Origin: an uncultured Anaerosacchariphilus sp.
GTDB taxonomy: Bacteria; Bacillota; Clostridia; Lachnospirales; Lachnospiraceae
DNA: 15,305 nt
Direction: 5' to 3'
Assembly (NCBI GenBank): GCA_934373375.1
Contig: CAKROP010000013.1
Coordinates: 1 to 15,305, forward strand
The position numbers and the translations under genes were made by a program. Positions 1 through 7,642 of this stretch are shown piece after piece. Position 1 is the stretch's first letter. Each line of letters starts with the position of its first letter. Under the pieces are notes generated by a model. It saw only the letters and a list, made by a program, of their open reading frames with translations, was not told the DNA's origin and made no database searches.

Positions 1-1
1 G

Positions 2-406
<405 letters not shown>

Positions 407-546
407 TTACTGCTCACAGGCACTGTCCCGCGAGGTGTTTTGGCATGGATATGCCAAAATCCCGAGTTATGCAAGCGCGAATTTACGCAGAATGCGTAAA
501 TTCTGTGCATCGCGAAGCGTATTACTGAGAACGGAGTGAACAGTAA
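407..546. mobile_element. MITE-like palindromic element with short terminal inverted repeats
   Basis: Directly after the gdhA stop lies a non-coding 140-bp block bounded by 11-bp inverted ends, TTACTGCTCAC (407-417) and GTGAACAGTAA (536-546), matching at 10 of 11 positions. Inside are three hairpins: TTTTGGCAT/ATGCCAAAA (438-446/451-459, 4-nt loop), GAATTTACGC/GCGTAAATTC (479-488/494-503, 5-nt loop), and ATTACTG/CAGTAAT (521-527/541-547, 13-nt loop). No hairpin is followed by a T tract, so it does not look like a terminator. No convincing target duplication flanks it, and there is no transposase. It resembles the dispersed palindromic repeats of Firmicute genomes; copy number elsewhere is not visible here. 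Confidence 0.55.
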
Positions 547-1796
547 TGGGACGAAGGATAAGGACATATACTGGAATTATGGAAAACAAAAAGCAGTTTA
601 TCAGGGGAATCGCCGTCGGTGTGGTGGTAACTGCGCTGGTGGCCGGAGGAGCCTTTTTTGGCAGCAGGGCTCTGACAAAGGCGTCGGACGACAGAAACAC
701 AGAAAGCGGCCAGCTGAATCTGACCAGCTCGGAGGTGGAGGGAAAGCTTACCGAGATCGAGACACTGGTTCAGAATTATTATCTGAATGAGATCGACACG
801 GACCAGGTAGAGAACTATCTGTATAAAGGCATGATCGCGGGGCTTGACGACCCCTATGCCGCTTATTATACGAAGGAAGAGTACCAGAGCCTGATGGATT
901 CCACCAATGGCAGCTACTATGGCATTGGTGTGGAAATGAGCCAGAACATGACCACCGGTATCATTACCATCACCCGTGTCTTCGAGGGATCGCCTGCGGA
1001 GGAAGCGGGTCTGCTTCCGGGCGATGTGATCTACAAGGTGGATGATGAGGAGGTAACCGGTGAGGATCTGACCAAGGTGGTCTCCAAAGTAAAAGGAGCC
1101 GAGGGCACGACCATACCGATCTCTGTGGCCCGGGAAGGAGAGAGCGATTATCTGACTTTCGACGTGGAGCGCAGAATGATCGAGATATCTACGGTAGATC
1201 ATAAGATGCTGGATGGCAATATCGGGTATATCTCCGTGGCCAGCTTCGACGACGTGACGGTAAATCAGTTTCTGGCCGCCCTGGACGACCTGGAAAATCA
1301 AGGTGAGACCGCTCTCATCATCGATCTCCGTAATAATGGCGGCGGCCTGGTATCCAGTGCCTGCAGCATGCTGGATCGTCTGCTTCCGGAGGGCCTGATT
1401 GTATACACGGAGGATAAATACGGAAACCGGGATGAGATGAAGTCTGATGCGGAAAACTATTTCGACAAACCGCTGGTTCTCCTGGTAAACGGCAACAGCG
1501 CCAGCGCTTCGGAGATCTTCGCCGGAGCTATCAAGGATTACGGTATCGGTACCCTGGTGGGCACCCAGACCTTCGGCAAAGGTATTGTCCAGAAGATCTA
1601 CCCCTTAAGCGACGGCACCGCCGTGAAGCTGACCGTTTCCAAATACTACACACCAAACGGCAACAACATTCACGGCATCGGCATTGCGCCGGATGTGGAA
1701 GCAGAACTGGATCCGGCTGTAGCCAATGAAGTGGTGATACCGGAGGAGAAGGACAATCAGCTGCAGAAGGCGATTGAGATCCTGACAGAGAAGTGA
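546..1796 (+). CDS. Membrane-anchored PDZ/S41-family C-terminal processing protease (CtpA/CtpB-like)
   Basis: A 416-residue serine protease of the S41 (tail-specific/CtpA) family, predicted to be tethered to the membrane with its catalytic part outside. Residues ~20-42 form a signal-anchor helix. A helical region leads to a PDZ domain (~110-200, with GSPAEEAGLLPGDVIYKVD) that binds substrate C-termini. The S41 core (~215-390) shows ALIIDLRNNGGG, the nucleophile segment NGNSASASEIFAG with Ser320, and TFGKG with Lys345; the 25-residue Ser-Lys spacing matches the family dyad. Start choice: ATG 546 has GGAG (533-536) nine bases upstream, but both lie at the edge of the palindromic element; ATG 579 (MENKKQFIRG) would give a more ordinary N-terminus but has only a poorly spaced AAGGA (559-563). 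Likely roles are envelope or sporulation-related proteolysis; the substrate is unknown. Confidence 0.9.
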   Translation: MGRRIRTYTGIMENKKQFIRGIAVGVVVTALVAGGAFFGSRALTKASDDRNTESGQLNLTSSEVEGKLTEIETLVQNYYLNEIDTDQVENYLYKGMIAGLDDPYAAYYTKEEYQSLMDSTNGSYYGIGVEMSQNMTTGIITITRVFEGSPAEEAGLLPGDVIYKVDDEEVTGEDLTKVVSKVKGAEGTTIPISVAREGESDYLTFDVERRMIEISTVDHKMLDGNIGYISVASFDDVTVNQFLAALDDLENQGETALIIDLRNNGGGLVSSACSMLDRLLPEGLIVYTEDKYGNRDEMKSDAENYFDKPLVLLVNGNSASASEIFAGAIKDYGIGTLVGTQTFGKGIVQKIYPLSDGTAVKLTVSKYYTPNGNNIHGIGIAPDVEAELDPAVANEVVIPEEKDNQLQKAIEILTEK

Positions 1797-1815
1797 AATA
1801 AATTGCAAAGCGAAG

Positions 1816-1845
1816 CCCGGTCGGATTTTTCCGACCGGGTTTTTT
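1816..1845 (+). terminator. Intrinsic terminator after the S41 protease gene
   Basis: A perfect 9-bp stem CCCGGTCGG/CCGACCGGG (1816-1824/1831-1839) with a six-base A+T loop is followed at once by six T (1840-1845). It starts 19 bases after the TGA and separates the protease from the ula operon. Confidence 0.93.
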
Positions 1846-1983
1846 GCGTTCAAATTTGTCATAAAAACGTGTGAAAACTCTCGAAAACAGATAAAAACAG
1901 GTAATCAGTAGGAAATACATAAAAATCAAACGTTCAAAAAAATCATAAATTATCAACAGTCTATACAAAATGCCAAATCTATG

Positions 1984-2012
1984 TTTACATAACGGTACAA
2001 TAGGCGTATAAA
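1984..2012 (+). promoter_or_regulatory. Candidate distal sigma-A promoter of the ula operon
   Basis: TTTACA (1984-1989) and TATAAA (2007-2012) are separated by exactly 17 bases. It lies further from ulaG than the second candidate and would give a ~160-nt leader. Judged only by box match and spacing in an AT-rich stretch, where chance matches are common. Confidence 0.4.
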
Positions 2013-2052
2013 AATTGTTTAATATGCCAAAAGTATCAAAACAGACATAAAA

Positions 2053-2078
2053 CGAACATAAAATATGCATAATGTTCA
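2053..2078. promoter_or_regulatory. Inverted repeat, possible DeoR-family operator
   Basis: GAACAT (2054-2059) and ATGTTC (2072-2077) form an inverted repeat with a 12-base AT-rich spacer, ending about ten bases before the proximal -35 box. The half-sites CGAACAT and ATGTTCA resemble those known for GlpR, a DeoR-family regulator, although in GlpR operators the halves are arranged in the opposite order. A related GTTCAAAAA phrase occurs at 1932. The DeoR protein encoded in the operon is the likely ligand; this is inference from position and family. Confidence 0.4.
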
Positions 2079-2087
2079 TAAAAATGC

Positions 2088-2116
2088 TTGAAAGAAATTT
2101 CACCGTCATGTAAGAT
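2088..2116 (+). promoter_or_regulatory. Candidate proximal sigma-A promoter of the ula operon
   Basis: TTGAAA (2088-2093) and TAAGAT (2111-2116) are separated by exactly 17 bases, placing the transcript start near 2123, ~57 bases upstream of ulaG. It sits just downstream of the inverted repeat, a usual arrangement for a regulated catabolic operon. Best promoter candidate in this gap. Confidence 0.6.
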
Positions 2117-2179
2117 AAACCCATAGGAAATAAGGAACCAAAAAACATAAAGTTAAGCAAAGAAAGGGAGATTTGAGAA

Positions 2180-3283
2180 ATGTCCAAGATTAGCGAAATG
2201 ACAAGAGACAGCTGGATTAAAAGCACCTTCCCGGAGTGGGGAACCTGGCTCGTAGAAGATATTGAGAACGAGGTTGTAGCACCCGGAAACGTGGCAATGT
2301 GGTGGCTGGGATGTACCGGCGTATGGTTCAAGACACCGGCTGACACCAATATCACCATCGACCTGTGGTGCGGAAATGGTAAGAGAACCCATGGCGACAA
2401 CAAGATGAAGCCGGGCCATCAGATGGCAAATATGTGCGGCGGACGTCTGATGCAGCCGAACCTGAGAAACGTACCCTTCGTCATTGACCCGTTTGCTTTC
2501 AAGCATGTAGATGCAGTTCTGGCAACTCATTACCATCAGGATCATATGTCTGCTGAGTGGGCAGCACATGTTATCCAGAGCGGTATGACTACTACCGATG
2601 AGAACGGAAAAGAGATTCCGGTACCGTTCATCGGACCGAAGAAATCTGTAGAGACCTGGGTAAAATGGGGCGTTCCGGAAGACCGCTGCATTACAGTAAA
2701 ACCGGGCGACACCATCAAGATCAAAGACCTTGAGATTATCGCGCTGGACAGCTTCGACCGTACCTGCATCGTTACCACAGACGATACCAGCGAGAACAGA
2801 GAAGAGCTGACAGGCGTTTGCCCCACTGATATGGACGACAAGGCAGTAAACTACCTGGTTAAGACTCCGGGCGGAAACATCTATCACTCCGGTGACTCTC
2901 ACTTCTCCATTTACTTTGCGAAGCATGGTAAGGATTATGATATTGATGTTGCGTTTGGTTCCTTTGGTGAGAACCCCATCGGTATGCAGGATAAGATGAG
3001 CTCCGTAGATATCCTTCGTATGGCTGAGAACCTGCAGTGTAAGGTTGTTGTTCCGATTCACTGGGATGTGTGGACCAACTTCCAGGCAGACTGCGACGAG
3101 ATTAAGCTGCTGTATGATTTCAAGAAGGACAGAAACGAGTACAAGTTCCATCCGTTCTTCTGGCAGGTAGGCGGAAAGTACACCTATCCCCAGGACAAGG
3201 ATAAGATTTACTATCATCACAGAAGAGGCTTTGAGGACTGCTTCGAGCATCCCCAGAACATTCCGTTCCGCTCCTGTCTGTAA
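2180..3283 (+). CDS. ulaG: L-ascorbate-6-phosphate lactonase (UlaG-like, metallo-beta-lactamase fold)
   Basis: A 367-residue cytoplasmic metal hydrolase that opens L-ascorbate-6-phosphate to 3-keto-L-gulonate-6-phosphate, the first step after PTS uptake. E. coli UlaG has about 354 residues. The N-terminal ESWIK-like [17 protein letters not shown] and [17 protein letters not shown] are typical of UlaG. The metallo-beta-lactamase motif is THYHQDH (His117, His119, Asp121, His122); further likely metal ligands or catalytic residues are in NIYHSGDSH (His236, Asp239) and PIHWDVW (His294). The start is set by AAAGGGAG nine bases upstream. It is the first gene of the operon and is followed after 26 bases by the IIA gene. 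Family assignment is strong; that the natural substrate is ascorbate rests on the PTS genes beside it. Confidence 0.92.
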   Translation: MSKISEMTRDSWIKSTFPEWGTWLVEDIENEVVAPGNVAMWWLGCTGVWFKTPADTNITIDLWCGNGKRTHGDNKMKPGHQMANMCGGRLMQPNLRNVPFVIDPFAFKHVDAVLATHYHQDHMSAEWAAHVIQSGMTTTDENGKEIPVPFIGPKKSVETWVKWGVPEDRCITVKPGDTIKIKDLEIIALDSFDRTCIVTTDDTSENREELTGVCPTDMDDKAVNYLVKTPGGNIYHSGDSHFSIYFAKHGKDYDIDVAFGSFGENPIGMQDKMSSVDILRMAENLQCKVVVPIHWDVWTNFQADCDEIKLLYDFKKDRNEYKFHPFFWQVGGKYTYPQDKDKIYYHHRRGFEDCFEHPQNIPFRSCL

Positions 3284-3309
3284 GCTTTGGAATAAGGGAG
3301 AAGAGGATT

Positions 3310-3768
3310 ATGTTAAGAGAGTTTGTAGAAAAGAAGCATTATCTGTTTGCCAAGGAAGCGAAGGATTGGGAAGACGCTATCATCATGAGCTGCAAGTCTC
3401 TGGAGGCAGACGGAACGGTAGAATCCAATTATGCCCATGACATCGTAGAGTGTGTCCGCAAGTACGGTCCGTATATTGTAATCATGCCGAACATTGCGAT
3501 GCCGCATTCCCAGGAGGGCGCAGTCGGAGTCAATAAGACAGCCATCGGCTTCATGAAGCTGGAGAAGCCGGTCAGCTTTGACCCGAACGACCCGGAAAAG
3601 GACGCTCAGCTGTTCTTCACACTGGCATCCTGCAACCCGGATCAGCATCTGAATAATATGATGCGTCTGTCAGAGATGCTGATGAACGAGGAGCTGGTAG
3701 CAGAGCTTCTGAAGGCCGAGGGGCCGGAGGATCTGCTGAAGCTTCAGGAGAAGTATCTGGACAAGTAA
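3310..3768 (+). CDS. ulaC: PTS ascorbate-specific EIIA component
   Basis: A 152-residue soluble EIIA of the fructose/mannitol fold, close to the 154 residues of E. coli UlaC. It takes phosphate from HPr and passes it to the IIB protein. The phosphorylated histidine is His66 in NIAMPHSQEG, matching the family pattern (A-x-PH). A second conserved region, FFTLASCNPDQHL (~102-114), contains the other active-site histidine (His113). GGGAG at 3295-3299 and AGAGGA at 3302-3307 precede the ATG. It lies between ulaG and the permease, an order (G-C-A-B) different from the E. coli ulaABC order. Identification by motif, length and neighbours is strong. Confidence 0.92.
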   Translation: MLREFVEKKHYLFAKEAKDWEDAIIMSCKSLEADGTVESNYAHDIVECVRKYGPYIVIMPNIAMPHSQEGAVGVNKTAIGFMKLEKPVSFDPNDPEKDAQLFFTLASCNPDQHLNNMMRLSEMLMNEELVAELLKAEGPEDLLKLQEKYLDK

Positions 3769-3770
3769 GA

Positions 3771-3804
3771 ACCTGACTGCGGCCTGCGAGGGCGGGCTGC
3801 GGTT
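3771..3804 (+). other. Short GC-rich hairpin between ulaC and ulaA
   Basis: In the 70-base gap GCGGCCT (3779-3785) can pair with GGGCTGC (3794-3800), including wobbles, and AACC with GGTT can close the outside. There is no T tract. It could slow decay of the upstream or downstream mRNA segment; the fold is modest and could be chance. Confidence 0.3.
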
Positions 3805-3838
3805 ATCATAAAGGGGAAAATGTAGGAGGAAAAGAGTT

Positions 3839-5329
3839 ATGGATATTTTAATGAGAGCATGGTCGTATTTTGCTACGAACATTCTGCAGCAGCCGGCATG
3901 GATGATCGGTCTGATCGTACTGATTGGTTACATCCTGCTGAAGAAACCCTGGTATGATGTACTTGGCGGAACCATCAAGGCAGTCGTAGGTTACATGATC
4001 CTGGCAGCAGGTTCCGGCGGACTGGTAAGCAACTTCCGTCCGGTACTGGTAGGTCTGAAGGACCGTTTCAATCTGGACGCTATGGTTATCGACCCGTATT
4101 TCGGACAGAACGCGGTAACCGCAGGCGTGGAGGAAGTATTTGGAAAGCCGTTTTCACAGGTTATGATGCTTCTTCTGATTGCGTTTATCATCAACATTTT
4201 ACTGGTTCGTTTCAGTAAGGTAACAAAGCTTCGTTCCCTGTTTACCACAGGTCACGTACAGGTACAGCAGGCTTCCACAGCTTACTGGCTGATCCTGTTC
4301 GCACTGCCGGGACTGGCTACCAATAACACAGCGCTTCTGGTCGTAATGGCAATCGTACTTGGTCTGTACTGGGCAGTAGGCTCCAACCTGACCATCAAGC
4401 CGACCCAGGAGCTGACAGACGGCGCAGGCTTCTGTCTTGGACATCAGCAGATCATGGGAGTAGCACTGTTCTCCTGGATCGCAGGCAAGATGCATGAGCA
4501 CGACGTAAAGAAGGGCAAAGAGGCTTCCAAGAAGCTGGAGGATATCGAGCTTCCGGGCTTTATGTCCATCTTCAATGAGAACATGGTATGTACCGCAATC
4601 CTGATGACTGTATTCTTTGGAGCAATCCTTCTGGTTCTTGGCAGAGATTATCTGACTGAGGCCGGATTCATGAAAGAGGGACAGAGCTTCGTATTCTACA
4701 TCCTGACTGTCTGCCTGAACTTCGCAGTATATCTGGCAATCCTGCAGCTGGGTGTTCGTACCTTCGTAACAGAGCTGACCAATTCCTTCCAGGGTATTGC
4801 CAATAAGTGGCTCCCGGGTTCCGTACCGGCAGTAGACTGTGCAGTATCTTACGGTTTCGGTTCTCCCAACGCAGTACCGCTTGGATTCCTGGCTGGTGCT
4901 CTTGGACAGTTCCTTGCCATCGGCGCTCTGATTCTTCTGAAGAGCCCGGTACTGGTAATTGCCGGATTCGTACCTGTTTTCTTTGACAACGCGACCATCG
5001 CGGTGTATGCTAATAACAAGGGCGGTCTGAAGGCAGCGCTTATCCTGCCGTTTATCTCCGGTCTGTGCCAGGTATTCGGTTCTGCGTTAATCGCAGGCTG
5101 GGTAGGTATGGCAGCATACGGCGGATACCTTGGTATGTGGGACTGGGCGGTTGTATGGCCGGTATTCACAGTTCTGATGAAGTACTTAAGCTACGCAGGT
5201 CTGGCAATCGTAATTGTTGCCCTGCTGGCTATCCCGCAGCTGCAGTACAGAGCTGACAAGGAAGGCTACTTCCTGATGACTGAGGACTGGGAAGCATACA
5301 AAGAGCTGAAGGCTAAGAAGGCTGAATAA
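3839..5329 (+). CDS. ulaA: PTS ascorbate-specific permease, EIIC component
   Basis: A 496-residue polytopic membrane protein that carries L-ascorbate across the membrane while IIB phosphorylates it; E. coli UlaA is about 465 residues. It has many hydrophobic segments spread along its length (about ten or more), for example ~22-35, 45-62, 107-122, 150-172, 255-275, 280-305, 365-395 and 425-460. Family signatures are LLKKPWYDVLGGTIKAVVGY, the LGHQQIMG segment, LTNSFQGIANKWLPGSVPAVD and FGSPNAVPLGFLAG. The charged stretch HEHDVKKGKEASKKLED (~221-237) is likely a cytoplasmic loop. AGGAGGA (3824-3830) sets the start. The C-terminus is lysine-rich. Assignment is strong. Confidence 0.93.
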   Translation: MDILMRAWSYFATNILQQPAWMIGLIVLIGYILLKKPWYDVLGGTIKAVVGYMILAAGSGGLVSNFRPVLVGLKDRFNLDAMVIDPYFGQNAVTAGVEEVFGKPFSQVMMLLLIAFIINILLVRFSKVTKLRSLFTTGHVQVQQASTAYWLILFALPGLATNNTALLVVMAIVLGLYWAVGSNLTIKPTQELTDGAGFCLGHQQIMGVALFSWIAGKMHEHDVKKGKEASKKLEDIELPGFMSIFNENMVCTAILMTVFFGAILLVLGRDYLTEAGFMKEGQSFVFYILTVCLNFAVYLAILQLGVRTFVTELTNSFQGIANKWLPGSVPAVDCAVSYGFGSPNAVPLGFLAGALGQFLAIGALILLKSPVLVIAGFVPVFFDNATIAVYANNKGGLKAALILPFISGLCQVFGSALIAGWVGMAAYGGYLGMWDWAVVWPVFTVLMKYLSYAGLAIVIVALLAIPQLQYRADKEGYFLMTEDWEAYKELKAKKAE

Positions 5330-5373
5330 AGATTCGTCAAATATACTAGTTAATCCGATAGGAGGAAACGACA

Positions 5374-5670
5374 ATGCTGAACATTTTGGTTTGCTGCGCA
5401 AATGGCGCCGGAACAAGTCTGATGATGAAGATGACCACAGAGAAGGTTGTAAAGTCTCTGGGTATCAAGGTTGGAAAGCTGCATCACTGCTCTCTTTCTG
5501 AAGGAAAGAGCTCCGCAACCCAGTTTGATGTTGTATTCTGTCCGCTGAACTTCATCTCCATGTTCAAGGAAGCAGAAGCAAAGGGTGTCCATGTAATCGG
5601 TCTGAAAAACGTAATGTCTCAGGCAGAGATGGAAGAAAAACTGAAAGCATCCGGAGTGCCGCTTGAGTAA
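5374..5670 (+). CDS. ulaB: PTS ascorbate-specific EIIB component
   Basis: A 98-residue soluble EIIB of the lactose/cellobiose-like fold, near the ~101 residues of E. coli UlaB. The phosphorylated cysteine is Cys8 in VCCANGAGTSLMMKM, the normal N-terminal P-loop. It takes phosphate from UlaC and gives it to ascorbate bound in UlaA. GGAGG at 5361-5365 precedes the ATG by eight bases. It is the last transporter gene before a strong hairpin terminator. The start and family are clear. Confidence 0.92.
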   Translation: MLNILVCCANGAGTSLMMKMTTEKVVKSLGIKVGKLHHCSLSEGKSSATQFDVVFCPLNFISMFKEAEAKGVHVIGLKNVMSQAEMEEKLKASGVPLE

Positions 5671-5684
5671 TAACTAAAACGAGG

Positions 5685-5724
5685 GCGCTTCCCTGTGGCT
5701 GGAAGGCCGCGGGGAGGCGCTTTT
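5685..5724 (+). terminator. Terminator-like hairpin inside the operon, between ulaB and the DeoR gene
   Basis: GCGCTTCCCTGTGGC (5685-5699) pairs without a gap with GCCGCGGGGAGGCGC (5706-5720): 15 pairs, three of them G-U, around a six-base loop. TTTT (5721-5724), GAG and another TTTT follow. It begins 15 bases after the ulaB stop. As an intrinsic terminator it would separate the lactonase/PTS genes from the regulator and epimerase genes, or let only part of the transcripts through. Confidence 0.8.
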
Positions 5725-5761
5725 GAGTTTTGGGTAAATAAGAGAGAAGGAGTGTGGCGTC

Positions 5762-6520
5762 GTGAAAACAAGCCGTTCAATTGTAAACAGTCGAAGAGAG
5801 AGAATCCTGGAGACCGTGAGGAATGGCGGAGATGTATCTGTAAACAGCTTATCGGAGCAGCTGCAGGTATCGCCTCTGACGATTCGACGCGATCTCCAGT
5901 ATCTGGAAGAACATAAATTGCTGGAGCGTTTCTATGGAGGAGCGCGTACAGGAAATGCGGAGGTCCCGCGCCAGAACAGCCGGGAGCTTCGAAAGGAACG
6001 GATCGCCAGGTATGCGGCCAGCCTGGTGGAAGACGGCGACAGTATTCTTCTGAACACCAGCTCCACAGCTCTTGCCATGGTAAAATATATCACCAGCCGG
6101 AATGTGACTATTATCACCAATAATGGGAATATCATCAACGAGGAAAATCCTTCCCATGCAACCATTGTGCTTCTGGGCGGAGAACTCCGTTATCAGAAGG
6201 GCGCCATGGTGGGCGATTTCACCAAGAACAGTCTGGCTTATGTGGCCGCGAAAAAGTGCTTTGTCGGATGTACGGGTATCAGTCCGGATATCGGTATGGT
6301 GACAGAGATGATGAGCGAGGTAAATCTGAATCAGATGATGTTTCAGAGAGTGACTGGAACGACCTATATTTTGGCAGACAGCTCCAAATTCGGTATCAGA
6401 ACCGGAGGCGTATCCTGTCCGCCGGAGAAGATAGAAAATATTATCACGGACGTAAATGCCCCGGCGCAGATGGTCCGTGAATTTCGAGAAATGGGAACCT
6501 GGGTATATCAGGTAGATTAG
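5762..6520 (+). CDS. DeoR-family transcriptional regulator, probable ula regulator
   Basis: A 252-residue DNA-binding repressor of the DeoR family, which answers to sugar phosphates. The N-terminal winged helix-turn-helix (~11-62) has the family signature, with VNSLSEQLQVSPLTIRRDL as recognition helices and LERFYGGA as the wing. The C-terminal sensor domain (~80-240) contains LLGGELRYQKGAMVG, CFVGCTGISPDIGMVTE and YILADSSKFG, all normal for DeoRC. It starts with GTG at 5762, chosen because GAAGGAG (5746-5752) is nine bases upstream and the protein begins at the expected distance from the helix-turn-helix. The equivalent E. coli regulator UlaR is encoded apart from the structural genes; here the gene is inside the cluster. 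Effector, possibly L-ascorbate-6-P as for UlaR, is inferred. Confidence 0.9.
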   Translation: MKTSRSIVNSRRERILETVRNGGDVSVNSLSEQLQVSPLTIRRDLQYLEEHKLLERFYGGARTGNAEVPRQNSRELRKERIARYAASLVEDGDSILLNTSSTALAMVKYITSRNVTIITNNGNIINEENPSHATIVLLGGELRYQKGAMVGDFTKNSLAYVAAKKCFVGCTGISPDIGMVTEMMSEVNLNQMMFQRVTGTTYILADSSKFGIRTGGVSCPPEKIENIITDVNAPAQMVREFREMGTWVYQVD

Positions 6521-6547
6521 GTAACTGGTCAGGTACTGAACAGTTAC
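6521..6547. repeat. 27-bp hairpin repeat resembling the end of the MITE-like element
   Basis: Immediately after the DeoR stop, GTAACTG (6521-6527) and CAGTTAC (6541-6547) form a perfect 7-bp inverted repeat around 13 bases ending in TGAA. The right end of the element after gdhA (521-547) has the same plan: 7-bp arms, 13-base loop, TGAACAG at the junction. The ribosome site of the next gene (AGGAG, 6553-6557) starts six bases later. No T tract follows. Confidence 0.5.
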
Positions 6548-6566
6548 AGATTAGGAGATTGTGACA

Positions 6567-7616
6567 ATGAAGGTAAATAAGATTAAAACACATGAGCTTG
6601 AGAAGTGCTATTCTATCTGTCCGCTGACCTATAACGGAACAGAGCATATGCTGGTAGCAGCAGAGAAGGTCAACAAGTGTCTGCTGTTTGACCTGGATGG
6701 AAATCTGGAAGAGACCGTATGGGACGAGCCGGGCGGAGTTATGACTATGGTTCAGATTCCGGGAAGCAACGGCGAGTTCCTTGCTACCCATAAATTCTAC
6801 TCACCGAATGATTCCAAGGAGGCAAAGATCATTCTGGCTTCCCCGAAGGGAAAGAATGACTGGGCAGTAAAGACCATCGCAGATCTGCCCTTCGTACATC
6901 GTTTCGATATCCTGACCAGAGGCGGCGTAAACTACATCATTGCCTGCGCGCTGAAGTCCGGTCATGAGTTCAAGGACGACTGGAGCATGCCGGGTAAGGT
7001 ATGGGGTGGCGAGCTTCCGGCTGATTTAAGCGACATTAATGAGGATAACCAGATTAAGCTGGTGCCGCTGAAGGAGAACCTGCTGAAGAACCATGGCTAT
7101 TGCCGCGTAGAGAAGGACGGCGTCATGAGCGGTATCGTGGGAACCGAGAACGGCATCTTCAAGGTAACACCGCCTGCTGAAAAAGGCGGCGAGTGGACTG
7201 TAGAGACTCTGACTGAGGATCCGGCCAGCGATATGACCTTTGCTGATTTCGATGGAGACGGCGAGGATGAGATGCTGGTAATGACACCGTTCCACGGCGA
7301 CACCATCAAGATTTACAAGAAGGCAGACGGCAAGTACACCTGCGTGAAGACCTTCGAGGGCTCCTATGAGTTCCTGCACGGTATCTGGGGTGCCGAGATC
7401 CTGGGCAAGGGTATGGCGATCATTGGCAACCGCAAGGGCGACCGCGACCTGATGGCATGCTACCATGACGGCAAGGATTATGTTCTGGAAGTACTGGATC
7501 ATAACGTAGGACCGGCAAATACCCGTGTATACAAGAAGCAGGGCAACAAGCTGGGTATCCTGTCCACCAACCGTGAGATTGACGAAATTGCGTTTTATGA
7601 GATTGAGAGCCTGTAA
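6567..7616 (+). CDS. Uncharacterised cytoplasmic FG-GAP/VCBS-like (beta-propeller-like) protein in the ula operon
   Basis: A 349-residue protein with no signal peptide or membrane segment, so probably cytoplasmic. I do not recognise a named family member. ADFDGDGEDEM (226-236) is the calcium-binding DxDxDGxxE loop of FG-GAP/VCBS blades, and similar beta-strand phrases recur at intervals: LFDLDGNLEETVW (~40), FLATHKFYSPND (~71), VGTENGIFKV (~191), IIGNRKGDRDLMACY (~285) and ILSTNREIDEIAFYEI (~331). The pattern suggests a six- or seven-bladed propeller. ATG 6567 is chosen because AGGAG (6553-6557) lies nine bases upstream; GTG 6561 would be only three bases from it. It is placed between the regulator and ulaE, 26 bases before the ulaE ATG, so a sugar-phosphate role or sensing role is plausible, but no activity can be assigned. 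Confidence 0.7.
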   Translation: MKVNKIKTHELEKCYSICPLTYNGTEHMLVAAEKVNKCLLFDLDGNLEETVWDEPGGVMTMVQIPGSNGEFLATHKFYSPNDSKEAKIILASPKGKNDWAVKTIADLPFVHRFDILTRGGVNYIIACALKSGHEFKDDWSMPGKVWGGELPADLSDINEDNQIKLVPLKENLLKNHGYCRVEKDGVMSGIVGTENGIFKVTPPAEKGGEWTVETLTEDPASDMTFADFDGDGEDEMLVMTPFHGDTIKIYKKADGKYTCVKTFEGSYEFLHGIWGAEILGKGMAIIGNRKGDRDLMACYHDGKDYVLEVLDHNVGPANTRVYKKQGNKLGILSTNREIDEIAFYEIESL

Positions 7617-7642
7617 GGACTCTCCCTATGAGAGGAAATATT

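Larger units (their letters stand above)
1846..2179 (+). other. AT-rich control region upstream of the ula operon
   Basis: This 334-bp gap has no credible coding frame and is much richer in A+T than its neighbours, with many runs of four to seven A. It holds two well-spaced sigma-A promoter candidates, an inverted repeat suited to a regulator, and the ribosome site AAAGGGAG (2163-2170) nine bases before the ulaG ATG. The short repeated phrases around GTTCA and CATAAA suggest several binding sites for one protein. Confidence 0.6.

Noticed and set aside
438..503. Hairpins after gdhA as its intrinsic terminator
   Set aside because: Neither stem is followed by a T tract; they fit better as parts of the palindromic element.
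522..1301. Long 259-residue minus-strand frame opposite the S41 protease
   Set aside because: It is antisense to a gene with complete catalytic motifs, has no recognisable domain, and its composition is what a mirrored coding strand gives.
2088..2103. Possible CcpA cre site overlapping the proximal ula -35 box
   Set aside because: TGAAA/TTTCA arms fit, but the central CG of the cre consensus is missing, so the match is too weak.
2153..3250. 365-residue minus-strand frame opposite ulaG
   Set aside because: Shadow of ulaG, whose metal motif and family match are clear.
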